Shown: positions 47,076 through 58,283 of the stretch, one piece after another | How positions within the stretch are numbered: the first letter of the stretch is position 1 | Layout: every line of letters starts with the position of its first letter | Source: Artemia franciscana | Taxonomy: Eukaryota > Arthropoda > Branchiopoda > Anostraca > Artemiidae | Assembly (NCBI RefSeq): GCF_032884065.1 | Contig: NC_088867.1 | Coordinates: 50,899,317 to 50,963,316 of the forward strand | Reading direction: 5' to 3' | DNA length: 64,000 bases | The notes under the pieces: generated by a model | What the model was told of the DNA's origin: nothing | The model's database searches: none | Seen by the model: only the letters and a program-made list of their open reading frames with translations | Made by a program: the position numbers and the translations under genes

Positions 47076-47165
47076 GTACTTGAACAGACAAAACGAGTGG
47101 GTTTGTTACACTGTCGGGTTTGTATCCTGGTGATCTTGGGTCTAGTTCCTGCTGATGGCTGCTTT
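47076..47165 (+). other. tRNA-like (SINE or tRNA pseudogene) segment
   Basis: GGGTCTAGTTCC resembles a B box, and TCGGGTTTGTATCCTGG resembles an anticodon stem-loop with loop TTTGTAT (TGT, Thr-like). The D arm and acceptor stem do not pair convincingly, so this is at most a degraded tRNA-derived sequence. Confidence 0.2.
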
Positions 47166-47494
47166 TTCGTAATAACTTTAAATATTAATAGGACCTAAAT
47201 TGAATGAAGCTTTCACAAACATTCTGAAATATATTTTCCGTCAGGTTTAACACTCAAGGCTGATTTACATTTTCATCTCTCCACTAAAAAAATAGAAAAT
47301 ACATCATGTCATTGAGACGACAAATAGGACAGTAGATTTTCCAATTTCTTTGAAATCTGCTGACAATACATACAGAAATTACAAGTTTATCTTCTTTTAT
47401 TGATAACCAATGGTCGTTTTCTTATAGATTACTACTAGTACATTGCCAAAAATACGATTCGATTTTTTCAAAGAAGCCAAATTTGATGACGATA

Positions 47495-47623
47495 GTGGTC
47501 CCAATGGCACAAAGGATTTCATTTTTTTTAAATAAAAACAATCCTTTCATTAATTAATTTAATTGATAAATTCTACTTCATTATCTGTTTGTCCAAAAAA
47601 GTTGGTCCAAATGGCTCGAAGGA

Positions 47624-47661
<38 letters not shown>

Positions 47662-47935
47662 CAGACACTCCTTTCATTAATTAATTTAATTAATATATTC
47701 TACTTCATTATCTGTTGGTCCAAAAAATTGGTCCAAATGGCTCGAAGGATTGTAATTTTTTTTCTTTTTTTCTTTTTTTTAAATACAAACAATCCTTTCA
47801 TTAATAAATTTAACTAATAAATTCTACTTTATTATCTGTTGGTCCAAAAAGTTGGTTTAAATGGCACAAAGGATAGTTTTTTTTTAAATACAAACAATCT
47901 TTTCATTAATTAATTTAATTAATAAATTCACCTGA
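47495..47935. repeat. Tandem array, about 115-bp unit, four copies with T-tracts
   Basis: Each unit has AATGGCWCRAAGGAT, a T-tract of variable length (up to about 30), CAATCCTTTCATTAATTAAT, AATTCTACTTCATTATCTG and TTGGTCCAAAAA. A stray partial unit is at 48125. Confidence 0.85.
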
Positions 47936-47939
47936 TTAC

Positions 47940-49715
47940 GGATAATAGATAGAAAAATCTATTAACAAATTAACTAACATAATTTTTATACAATCCTAAT
48001 TAGGGACGATTAATGCCAGAATTGCCTCTCACTCAAGTGGACTATCAGTCTTAGCTTTTTCTTCAATTTGCCATGACTTGATGCCCACAACTATTCCATT
48101 TTAATTCAATGATTTAATTTAATTCAAATGACTCGAAGGATTGCAAGTTTTTTTTGTGTAGCGCATCTACCTGAAGAGAATGTCCAGTCTGAATCAAACC
48201 TATTAGGGAGTCATGGAAGACAGAATTTTGGGAAGATGAAACTTATATTCAGTTATAAGGGATCCCCTGTCTAATCAAGAATTTAATTGATTTTTGGGAT
48301 ATAATTCCACACAGAAAAAGTGTGTTTTAATTTCACTGGCTTACGTCTGTCGCCTAATTTCTAAAGCGAAATACAGTTATCCCTTTGATTACTTCATAGA
48401 ATAGAAAGACTATTTTGTATAAGGGTGACTTTAGAGAGGTCTTCATAAGATCGAAGCCATCATGTAGTGACTAAAGTGATGCAGTGATCAAAGTCATCAT
48501 TCAAAGGACTGTACTCAAAGTATTAAAATTCAGGCCTCTGAAAGCTTTTGAGTTTTATTTATTTATGGCATTTTGTTCTTCTATGCCAGGGATTTTAAAT
48601 TTGAAAATTGAGCTTCTGAAAAATTTGAGTTTAAATTATTTTACTGAGTCAGGGACTTTACGTCAGGGATTTTCAATTCAAAATCAATCTTCTGAAAGAT
48701 TCTAAGTCTAATTTATTTACGATATTTTACTCTTCTGAGTCGGAGAAGATAAGGAAAAGTCAGAACCAAAATTTGCAGAGTCAGCTAAAAGCAAAATTCA
48801 AAAGTCTATCAATCTTTTGGTTTGCTTGAAAATCCCCCTTATTTTTCCTTTTTTGGCAGTGAATTTTGGCTTAATTGGGTGAAAAATAGAACTTTTTATA
48901 AGTAAAAGGAATCATAACTATTGTTGCACTGCAGCTGAAATACATAAGAATTAATATAATATTGGGGGGAGGCATGTCAGTAAATGCGATAAGCGCCCTT
49001 CGGGGATGGCAATGGAGATTTAGTCCCAGGGTCTCCCTAGAAAACTAGAAATTTACAAAACATAAAATCTTAACTATTCGCTAAACATGATATTTCTATT
49101 TGCTAAATAAAACCATTTTCCAAATACTAAGTTTTTGGTCCCCTCCTATATAAATTTGTTCCAGTTTTATAGCTTATAAAACTATTTGCCTACAAGTTTG
49201 ACTTAATTCGATTAGAAACTAAAGGTCGATTTTCAGCTATTTGTTCTGGTGGAAATCTGAAACCAAAAACTCAGTTTTTCCTAAAGAAAAAATAATTATT
49301 TTGATTATCGTTCAAATAGGGTTAAGTATTTTCTATTTTACTGTGTTGCTAGGGGGTCTCATGAAGTAGCCACCTATCGTTATATAAGAATTTAAAAACA
49401 CATAGAAGAAGTGTTCCCCATGTGTTTTTAAAACATATTTGTTTTAGGATAGTTTTCCTAAAAAGCTCTTATTTAGGATCCCTATTAAGTTTTAGAGAAT
49501 TGTTTTCCCAGCCTTTACAAAATATCTGTTGTTGCATCGGTGCCCTCTATGGTTTTCACTTGTCCACACCTCTTACCGAGTGTTGGCTCAAGGCCTGTGA
49601 AGGGGAGCAACTGTTTCCCCATTTTTTTTTACATCTGAGGTTAAATTTCACTATTTTTTGTTTTATTCTCCTATGGTATACTTTGTCCACCAGATTATGA
49701 GGCCTAACTCTGCTC
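47940..49715. other. No recognised gene
   Basis: AT-rich sequence. A loose repeat of phrases like CAGGGATTTTMAATT and CTTCTGAAARATT occurs at 48525-48705. Confidence 0.4.
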
Positions 49716-49721
49716 CTGGTC

Positions 49722-49935
49722 TTACCATGGCCGTATCCAGTATTTTCTTTGGGGGGGGGTACAAAAGGATTTTGCTTCGGGGGGTACAAATTTGTATCCC
49801 CGAATATGTACAAATTTATAAACGCATCAAAGATTTGTTTATATTAATTTTTGTTACGTTTTTACGAGTCAGACAAAAATTTCGGGGGGGGGGGTCAAAC
49901 CTCCTAACACCCTTTCCTGTATACGGTCTTGGCTA
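49722..49935 (-). mobile_element. Family C MITE-like element, reversed
   Basis: ATGGCCGTATCCAGTATTTT at one end and TATACGGTCTTGGC at the other; the body has two GGGGGGTACAAA blocks and TTTTTACGAGTCAGACAAAA. Confidence 0.7.
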
Positions 49936-50023
49936 TTACCATTATATTTCTGATTGTTGAATCTAAAACACAGACAGTCCAGACTCAAAGCGTACCGGTA
50001 ACTACCAAAAGTTGAATCTTGTG

Positions 50024-50240
50024 CTAGTCATCAGCGTCGTTTAGCGTTTGGCGTTGCATGTCATTTTTTCAGCGTAATAATAATTCAAAATTGTGCAAGC
50101 AGTGTAATTGTCAAAATTAGTATAATTATATGGCTCTGATCTTACTTTTTGAGAAAAAAAAAAAAAAAAAAAAAAAAATTACACAGATTGAAAAAATGTC
50201 AAAACCACAAACCGCTAGATGACATTGGTGATTCTTTTGA
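50024..50240. mobile_element. MITE with about 50-bp imperfect terminal inverted repeats
   Basis: Left CTAGTCATCAGCGTCGTTTA and GTCATTTTTTCA mirror right TGACATTTTTTCA and ATGTCATCTAGCG (read on the minus strand). A 26-A run sits inside. Confidence 0.55.
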
Positions 50241-50474
50241 CACTAGCCCCAGTTTCAACTCTTGCAACTTTTCAATACTCTGCTCACGGTGCCAGCCTTT
50301 ATTGTACCATCATTGAACGTGCACCAATATTTTTTTCCCGGTTGAAAAAATGGGCTAAACAAACATAAAAACGATTCGAGGCTTCTAATTGCAAAAGTAT
50401 GTCTAATTAATTTCCATTATTTGTCTGTTGCGCAACAGACAAATCCTTCAGTGCTTATAAAGATAAATTTACTC

Positions 50475-50478
<4 letters not shown>

Positions 50479-50524
<46 letters not shown>
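50479..50524. repeat. (AT)n microsatellite
   Basis: About 46 bp of AT dinucleotide. Confidence 0.97.
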
Positions 50525-50526
<2 letters not shown>

Positions 50527-50884
50527 AATATATAGGCTATATATAAGAAGAAATATTAACCGAAAGAAAAAACTGATAGAACTGTGAAGTTATAATAGTA
50601 AATTAATAAAAGTTTACCCGAAAAGGTCACTGATACACACGAAAACAAAAGTGTACCATGAATCTCATTCAAACAACCTAATCCTCTTTTTCATATTGAA
50701 CAAATATGTTTGCAGAAGAGGTATGACAACCGTGACTCTATTGAAGCGTTTTGATTGCAGCAAAAATCAAGGATATGCCCCTCACGACGGCCCTATATAT
50801 TAAAATACAAAAGTGACAGTTTTTTCTTATTTTTGTGGTATTCATTAAACAACTTTTTACCACCTTTCAGTGTTATGCTTCTCT

Positions 50885-51075
50885 GTATCAGTGCCGGTAA
50901 TAGACGAGAGGAGGGGACATTAGTCCCAAGATTTTTTGCCACTCCCTAGATTTAAAAAATACTTATTTTGGTATTTCAATAGAAAAATGTTTGTTTTGGC
51001 ATTTCAGAAAAAAAACCTCCCCTTAATTTTGAAAATATATTCCCTTCTCCTAATTTCTGTTAATTGGCGCCGGTG
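50885..51075. mobile_element. Short element with CCGG-type ends (family H)
   Basis: Starts AGTGCCGGTAATAGACGAGA with a G-run, ends in a C-rich segment and TTGGCGCCGGTG. Similar layout at 56580-56800 and 61790-61970. Confidence 0.4.
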
Positions 51076-51504
51076 TTTCACATTATTTCGAAAATTTATT
51101 AACTAGGCAAAAAACAATTGAAATAACGGTCAACTAACGTTTTTGGCTTTGCAAATTTGTGCTTATTTACAAAGTTCCAAATACACACTTTCACCTCCGT
51201 AAAGGAATTGGTAGCATAACCCAAACACAGTTAAAGAGACCTTTTTGCACACGGGTACAAACACATTTCATGTACTTTTGTTATTTTTGTACAAGTCAAG
51301 ACTTTTTTTTAACTGAACATGTATGTTATACATGACAAAGTTCGGTAACCGTGTCTCTGTTCTGAAACGGCCCTTTTGCCTGCAACAAAAGCGCAAGGTG
51401 CACCCATTCTTGAAGACCCTAAAGTCAGACCCGGGGCTATACCCTCGATTTCTTTGTCGGGGGTGTTTGGAGTAGTAAAAAAACTATACAACGAAATGAA
51501 GTTT

Positions 51505-51605
51505 GTTTTCATGTAGTTTCGCTATTTTTGTACGAGTCGAATATTTTCTTCTGGGGGGGGGGGAGTCAAACCACGTAACCTTTGCCCTTGGATATGGCTC
51601 AGGTC
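51505..51605 (-). mobile_element. Family C fragment
   Basis: TTTTTGTACGAGTCGAATAT, an 11-G run and TGGATATGGCTCAGG match the terminal part of family C in reverse. Confidence 0.5.
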
Positions 51606-51699
51606 ACATTTTGTTTTAAATATTTTATATTTTTTTGTTACCGACATTTTATCACACTTCCATAAGTTTTTTTTTAGTTTTTCCGTAGTTTTTTTGTTT

Positions 51700-51700
<1 letters not shown>

Positions 51701-51739
<39 letters not shown>
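51701..51739. repeat. Poly(T) tract, 39 nt
   Basis: Uninterrupted T run preceded by T-rich sequence from 51666. Confidence 0.97.
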
Positions 51740-51742
<3 letters not shown>

Positions 51743-52189
51743 CATCTATTGACTGGAAGTCAAATTTTTAGCTGTAGAAGACGAGATAAAGCTTTATATG
51801 AGTGTCTAAAGGATTTACTTTTGTAGTCTTTTTTCACTACAAAGGTAACAATTTAAACTAGAAAGTGCTAGAAACATTACTAAAAGGAAAACGGCGAAAA
51901 TTAAGTGTTTCAAAACACAGGGAATTTATTGCTCTTAATAAATTCTGTAAAATTTTCGATAAAAATGCTTTCTTTACTAAACAAAATCTAAAAGGTAAAT
52001 TCAAATGTAATTTTTTTTCACTAAAATACATGTCTGTAAATTAACTTTTTTATGCAGAACTCCGAAACTCGGATATCTACGGATATCTTGGAAAAACAGA
52101 AGCAAATATTTTTTTTTGCCATAACCTGCACAGCCTGATCATTCCCGAAAATTACGAAGAAAGTAAATTAAAAATATCAAGGCCTGTTA

Positions 52190-52573
52190 CAAACAGAGGC
52201 GCCATTTGGACCAAATCTTGGGGTGGGCATGAACTGTATCTTGCCCCCCCCCCGACTCACTTCGTGTCGCGTAATCATCTAGGAAATGGGTATTTGACAG
52301 AACTCGAGAATTTTATTATGTATCTTACCTACTTTCAAAGTTTATAATGATTAATAGCAAATAGCGTAATTACCCCAAGGGTCGTCAAGTACGCTCTTTG
52401 GTTAATAGGCGTGCAGTAATTTCAAATCAATTGGAGAGAATGGATTATGTTGGATATAATGGATTATTATGGCCAGCAAAGGGCCCTTTGAGGTGGAAGC
52501 TTGGGCCCCCTGGAAAATCTGGGGTGGGCGTTTGCCCACCCCTGACCCCCCCCAAATGGCGCCTCTGGTTTCA
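52190..52573. mobile_element. MITE-like element with 18-20 bp terminal inverted repeats (family E)
   Basis: AACAGAGGCGCCATTTGG at 52193-52210 is the complement of CCAAATGGCGCCTCTGGTTT at 52554-52573 (one mismatch). The inner ends carry GGGGTGGGC and its counterpart GCCCACCCC. No coding capacity. Confidence 0.75.
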
Positions 52574-52911
52574 AACTGCCTGCTGCCAGGAATGCTTTGT
52601 CTGAGTCAGCTTAAAAGTCTCACTCATTAGGTGCCTTTAGAAAAACTTGGAAAAACGGTTTCCGCATTATTTTTTAATTTATTTTTGTTGCCCCTATGCG
52701 GTGGATATTTCTGGACCAAGCCGGAAATGTATGTTTGTACTGTTAATTGCGCATCGCACTTTGCTCTGGCTTGGTTTTCGGCAAAAATCAGTGGTGAGCG
52801 GCTGTTTGTCATTTATTATTTTATGCTTTTTGTGCGTGTACTTTTGTTTGTTTATTTCTTCTTTTCTTTCTCTGTATTCCCAACCATAGAGCCTTGTGGG
52901 GCAATATGATT

Positions 52912-53095
52912 ATCATGGCCGCTTCCAGGGGGGAGTTGGGACATTTGAACCCCCCTCCAAATGTTTTGTCTGGCCCGTAAAAGCGTAACAAAATACAAAT
53001 TTTAATTCGTTTTTATTTTTTTAACCTCTCCCCCCAAAAAATGTCCCCCTCTCCCATTAGAAATCTTGGATACGATTCTGATGACGATGTATTTC
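52912..53095 (+). mobile_element. Family C MITE-like element
   Basis: ATGGCCGCTTCCAGGGGG, GGCCCGTAAAAGCGTAAC and a C-rich end with TGGATACGATTC. Confidence 0.6.
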
Positions 53096-53441
53096 TTATT
53101 CAGACTTATTATTGAATTAGTTTCTAATTGTATTTATCTATCAATTTCCAGAAAAAGTGTATAATTATTATTTGTATATGTTTAAACAAATACGAACAAG
53201 CCTATATTCTTTGGTTTTCATAAAAAAGGACTGTTATCTGTCTTTATTGCCCCTTGAAGAATGTAACTGCCAGTAGTGTCGATGCAAGAAAATTAAATAA
53301 TGTAAATTGTATTTTTTTTTTTTTTTTTTAATGTAGGGTTGAGATGGTAACTTTTTTACAATTTTTCAGTAGAAGTGCCAAAACACGCATTCTAATTAAA
53401 ATAAAAAAGAAACTTTGTTTCAAAATTTAAGAAGAAGCCGC

Positions 53442-53940
53442 CTGCTACTTATGTTTTATAGCAACCCCATTCAAGAAGTGAAATTAGGTTAATCCTAATG
53501 AAATGTAGCCTACCTACATATGATGAAAATATACTACTTTATTAACATAATTATGAAAACTACAACACATAATTATGGGAAGCAGGCGGCCCAGAACGTA
53601 TTATATTTACCAAACCTAACCACCTCTATATACTAAATAATTATATATATTAAATATTTATATATTAAATATTATATTATATATTAAATATTTATATTAA
53701 ATATTAACATATTTGTATATTAAATTATTGTTATATATTGTTATATATATGTTATATATTATATGTTATATATTATAAGTTATATATTGTACTCTATATA
53801 TTAAATATTTAATTCAAATATAACTAAATCATAGTGTTTCTTACCAAGACTAAACTAATCATAGCCGATTGCAGACAGACAAACTGGTTTCACCGAGATC
53901 AAGAAGTTGAGTGGGGTTGCTATAATACATGAGTACCAGC
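53442..53940. mobile_element. Terminal-inverted-repeat element G, copy 1
   Basis: Left TACTTATGTTTTATAGCAAC continuing CCCATTCAA mirrors right TTGAGTGGGGTTGC followed by TATAATACATGAGTA. The interior is largely (AT)-type sequence (53635-53830). Confidence 0.7.
53635..53830. repeat. Degenerate AT-rich tandem repeat
   Basis: TATATATTAAATATT words repeated throughout, inside element G copy 1. Confidence 0.9.
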
Positions 53941-53944
53941 CACA

Positions 53945-55080
53945 TAATGTCCCCTCCGCGACTGGTAGCTGTAGTCATTAAAAAAACTTAATGTGTCATT
54001 GCTTTGGAAAGCTCCTCGAATGCGAAAGTATTTGTAAACTGGAGCTTTCTGTGTAATTTTTTGGTCGTATCTTGGATGTATAAAAAATCTTCCATTTAGA
54101 GATAACTGTTTGGTAATAGCAGTAAGAAAAACGAAATTTATTTCTCCATTTTATGATGTTTTGTTAATTCTTTCTTTGGTAAAATTCTAGTTAATTGACT
54201 TCTTGCAATGTCAGAAAGGGTTTGGTTAGGAAAATGAAACTTTAAGGGATGAAACTACAGACTAAAGTATGTCCCGGGACTAGTATATAACATACTAGTA
54301 GTAACATACAGTGTTTAGGATTGCAATATCCGAATCAAGTGACTATTTCTTATTTAACAACAACAAATATAAGCAGAAGTAAAAACAAATAACTGGTCAC
54401 CAACCTCTTTTATTTCCAGATAAAAATAGATCCTTAGCAATAAAAGTGTTTAATAAATTTAGTTTACTTAATCACCACAATTATTCAAACAACTAAACCA
54501 GTAATAGAACTAGAAGATGGATATCAGTAATGTCACTCTCAACATATCACACATTGAGTTCCCAGATTTGAGTTCCAGCAAGATCCATGAGTTAAAAACT
54601 GCCACTGGATTTTGTGGATGTTGGGCGGCGCTTTGACTCGATTGGTCGAAAGGACTGTTTCGCAGGGACGGACTGGAGATGAACCTTCATTATTATATAC
54701 ATTTGCATCAGTCCCAATATCTCTTTAACAAATTGAAGTTGGAATTAATAGGGTGTACAAACGAGCTATGATGAATGCAAAGATTGGCGCGAGCTTGGGG
54801 TTCGTGTTTCAAAATGGTACTTCGGCACGCAGATGTTGCTTCTCTTAGCTTTTGAATGAGAAATATATTGACTGTCATTATATTATTACTAGCTCTTTTC
54901 TCAATTAGAACCATCAACTGGTAATGAGGAGCTGGACACTCTTGAGATGGTGTATGGTGCCTAAAGTTACGATAAAGTTAAAGCGAGCTGAAGACCTTTT
55001 GACTTGACGGATGGACAGAGATATTATTTATAAGGAGTTATGTATAAGAAATGGGGGGCCCCATCCCTCCTTACCAATTA
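53945..55080. other. No recognised gene
   Basis: Between the two G elements; nothing identified. Confidence 0.4.
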
Positions 55081-55086
55081 AATAAG

Positions 55087-55448
55087 GTACTTGCGTCTTA
55101 TAGGCACCACACTCAAGTTCCGTCGAGAAGAGAAGTTTGATTAATGTTAATGAACTAAATCAAAATATGATGAAAATATAATACTTTATCAACAAAATTC
55201 TGAAAATACAAGAAAGAATCATGTTAGGTGGGATGGGGGGGGGGGGGGGCACCGAGACCGCATTACATCAAATATGTAACCTAATCTAACCAAATGCCAA
55301 CTAAACATTTAATTAGAATATACCTACAATGTAGTTTCCCACAGAGCCGAATCTAATATTTTCTGGTATAAAGACACCGAAAACCGGATATTGTCTCATG
55401 TTAGCGTTACAAGATCTTGAGTGTGGTGGCTATAAGAAAAAACTGCCT
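55087..55448. mobile_element. Terminal-inverted-repeat element G, copy 2
   Basis: TACTTGCGTCTTATAGGCAC continuing CACACTCAAG mirrors CTTGAGTGTGGTGGCTATAA at 55417-55436. The internal ATATGATGAAAATATA and AACCTAATCTAACCA parallel copy 1. Confidence 0.65.
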
Positions 55449-55884
55449 TATATAATTTCTGAGTTACCTTTTCATCTTTGCTTCGAAACGGTTCTTATTT
55501 TTGTTTCAGTGTTCGTTTTGAGGCTTGGTTTTTATATTGTCCTTTGGGCCTTTACCTGTATTGTTATATTATTCTGCACTGAGGACGAATGAGTGGAGGT
55601 CTCGGCAGAAATATTTGCAGGATTTTCTCTTCTGTTTTTCACTGTTATTGTCCTCATTTCTCTCTCTTTTTTTTACTATTTTTTAGGTATTATCTATTAA
55701 AGTAGTGGGGAGTACAAAAAAAAGATATATAAGCAATACAAGGACTTCTCGTCATAAACTATTATGGTTTCCATTATCAGAAAGTAATACCTAAGTAATA
55801 AGGCATTACTACCCTTCTAACACTGAACAACATACATTATGAATCACATAAAACAGATAACTCCATGTAGGATCGACCAGACTA

Positions 55885-56062
55885 TAACCAAGGCCGTATC
55901 CAGGGGGAGGGGGATTGAACCCCCAGAAATTTTTTTAGGACATGTAAAAAGTAACAAATCTGCATATAAACAAATTTTTGATGCGGTTTTCAAAGTTTTT
56001 TGGACCTCCTCCTCCGAAAAAAAGATATCCCACGCCTGAGCGAAATCATTGATACGGCCCTG
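55885..56062 (+). mobile_element. Family C MITE-like element, best-preserved ends
   Basis: AAGGCCGTATCCAGGGGG at the start and TTGATACGGCCCTGGCT at the end are inverted; the body has ATAAACAAATTTTTGATGCG. Confidence 0.75.
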
Positions 56063-56579
56063 GCTATAAATACACAAATATTTAAGCTTCTTACGTTTCA
56101 AAATTTGTATTCTCTTCCTCATTTTCAACTAACCTCACCTCTCGAACAGATCTTGACTCTGAAATCAGTGCCCACTTGTAAAAAGGGTCTAATACTGATT
56201 ACTTCAGCGTGGCTGGTGAAATATAAAAAAGTTCAATTGAGAAGCTGTACAGTGTTTAAGCTCGATGCATACAATTAGGGCGGGATAAAACTTACTTTCC
56301 CCAGTGCCTCTTAGCATCATTAAAAAGTTCATTTGATAGCTACATTTTTGACAGTTTTGCTGGCTTTGGGAGGGATAGTAACAATGTTATTTGTGGGGAC
56401 AGCTTGATTTTTTATCCTGTTTCACATTATTTCCGATTACAGAAATAAAATTATAAAATTCATTACCTTTTTACCAAAAAGAATAGAATCTCAAAAACAT
56501 AAGAAGAAAAAAAGTGTTCTCGGTAGAAGACAGATAAATATTTAGAAGGTGGATTAACATGGAAGATAAAAGGCAGTTA

Positions 56580-56800
56580 AGAAAACAAACCATAAAATCA
56601 GCGGATGGCAGGGGGCCTGTGCCCTTTAGATCTCCTTCCCCCTGCTAGATTTTGAAAAATGCAATTTTGGAGATTATTTCTATCTGAAAATGTGTTTTTT
56701 TATAATTTACATTACATTTCCCTCTTGATCACTTTTCCCTCTTATGAATGCAAAATATATTATATCTCCCTCTCCCCCCTCTGAATTTTAGCGGATTGAT
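56580..56800. mobile_element. Short element, family H-like
   Basis: TCAGCGGATGGCAGGGGG at the left and TAGCGGATTGATGCCACTGC at the right, with C-rich/G-rich inner ends. Confidence 0.35.
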
Positions 56801-57259
56801 GCCACTGCCTAGCAAAGGTCCATGTCGAAATATCTGTCTTGTTTAATGTATCACTAGCTGAGTTCATTTTCTTTTTTTTTCACTTTTTGCCTTACATTTT
56901 TTTAGCCAGTGTTGTCTCAGAACCTATTTACGTCGTGTTGGCTTTATCTGGCTAAGATGTCGTGCGTTTGCTAGAATCTACATTCTTCCCCATAACTTCC
57001 TATTAAATAGTCTGTTTGTTCTAACTTTTTAACTCCACCTGTTATGTATATTTTGGTGTGCACAGTACCCAGTCCCAAGCCTGGATAAAGTGAGGTGGGT
57101 TGGGCTGTGGGCTTGTGACCCATACCCAGGACTTTGAGGGGATATCCTCGGAGGAAAGTGCCTTGCAACTGAAACGTCTACAACCACCTAGGATACAACC
57201 TTTTTTCTGATGACGACTCCTGCTTGACCCCGGGCTCGATTTCTGACTGCAAAAGAAAA

Positions 57260-57790
57260 AAAGAGGGGTTTTGGAATATCAGAACTATGAGCCAGATTTC
57301 GAAAACAGAACAAGTTATTAAAAGGATGAGACAGTATCTGATTGATATACTGATTATCAGCAAAATAAGGTGGACTGGAAGTGGTATAGAGAAGTTAGGT
57401 GATGGATACACTATGGCCTATTGAGGAGGTTCCTCGATGCACCGGGCTAGTGTGGGAGATAGGATGTCACGAAGTAGACACAAGACAATGGCGAGCTGGA
57501 ACCCAGTCAATGAACGGTTAATGACAGTTTGTGTTGTCTCCAACACACTGACTATAATCGCATGTTATGTACCAACAAATGAAGCTGATGATGACAAAAA
57601 GGGCACTTTCTACAACATGCCGCAGAAAGTTACTAAGGATGTTCCAAGCCACGATATAAATTGTGTCGTTGATGAACTAAATGCCAAAGTTGGGGCGGAT
57701 CGCCAGTACTGTCCATAAGTGCCAGGATGTTACGGCATAGGAGAAATCAAAGAAAACGGTGTACCTCTTGTGGATTATCTACTGAGTAAC
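57260..57790 (+). pseudogene. LINE APE endonuclease, N-terminal part
   Basis: FWNIRTMSQISKTEQVIKRM and DILIISKIRWTGSG match the N-WNVRTM...DILGLSEVRWTGSG start of CDP2-like endonucleases; the catalytic Glu of SE is replaced (SK). ERLMTVCVVSNTLTIIACYV and PTNEADDDKK follow after a stop and frame change. The part ends NGVPLVDYLLSNDLV, where the MITE begins. Confidence 0.8.
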
Positions 57791-57796
57791 GATTTA

Positions 57797-58064
57797 GTAA
57801 GATACACAGCTTAGATACCAATACAGTTATGAAAACTCCTATCTTGCCCATGAGAAGCTTTTGGTACAGAGCTCTGAACTTAGCGCCTCCTCCAGCTCGT
57901 ACTACAAGACCATAGGCGGGAACGCACTTTGGTATCTATTGGTATTGTTCTGACTTTTAGATTCAGACTACCAGTTTCGTGTCTCCAGCCGCTAGCATCG
58001 CTACCATGCACTGTGTCCCAAAAATAAATTGAGTATTCATAACTGTATTGGTATCTAAGCTGTG
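57797..58064. mobile_element. hAT-like MITE inserted in the LINE
   Basis: Terminal inverted repeats of 29 bp start CACAGCTTAGATACCAATAC at 57805 and mirror 58036-58064 exactly by eye. Flanking GTAAGATA and GTAATAGA look like an imperfect 8-bp target duplication. Removing it rejoins the endonuclease reading NDLV to IDGTLF. The interior has no ORF of note. Confidence 0.8.
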
Positions 58065-58283
58065 GTAATAGATGGGACTTTGTTCGAGCATAAGACAATT
58101 CATAAATACGCATGGATGTCCCCAGACGGTCAAACGAGAAATCAGTTCAATGACTTCTTTATATCAAGACGTTGGAGAAGCAGCCTGCTTAACATACGTG
58201 GCTTTCGAGAAGCTGACATGAACTCAGATCACGTTCTTGTGGTAGCTGAAATGCGAGTTAAGCTAGAATTTCAGAAACAGTAA
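58065..58283 (+). pseudogene. LINE APE endonuclease, C-terminal part
   Basis: IDGTLFEHKTIHKYAWMSPD, GQTRNQFNDFFISRRWR and ADMNSDHVLVVAEMRVKL match the TWxSPDGxxxNQIDHIxIxxRWR and SDHxLV motifs; the catalytic DHI is changed to DFF, while the final SDH is kept. Confidence 0.8.

Noticed and set aside
47076..47165. Functional tRNA-Thr gene
   Set aside because: Only the anticodon-loop and B-box look-alikes are present; acceptor and D stems do not form.
46962..47198. ORF with a Tyr-Ile run
   Set aside because: Translation of the (AT)n microsatellite.
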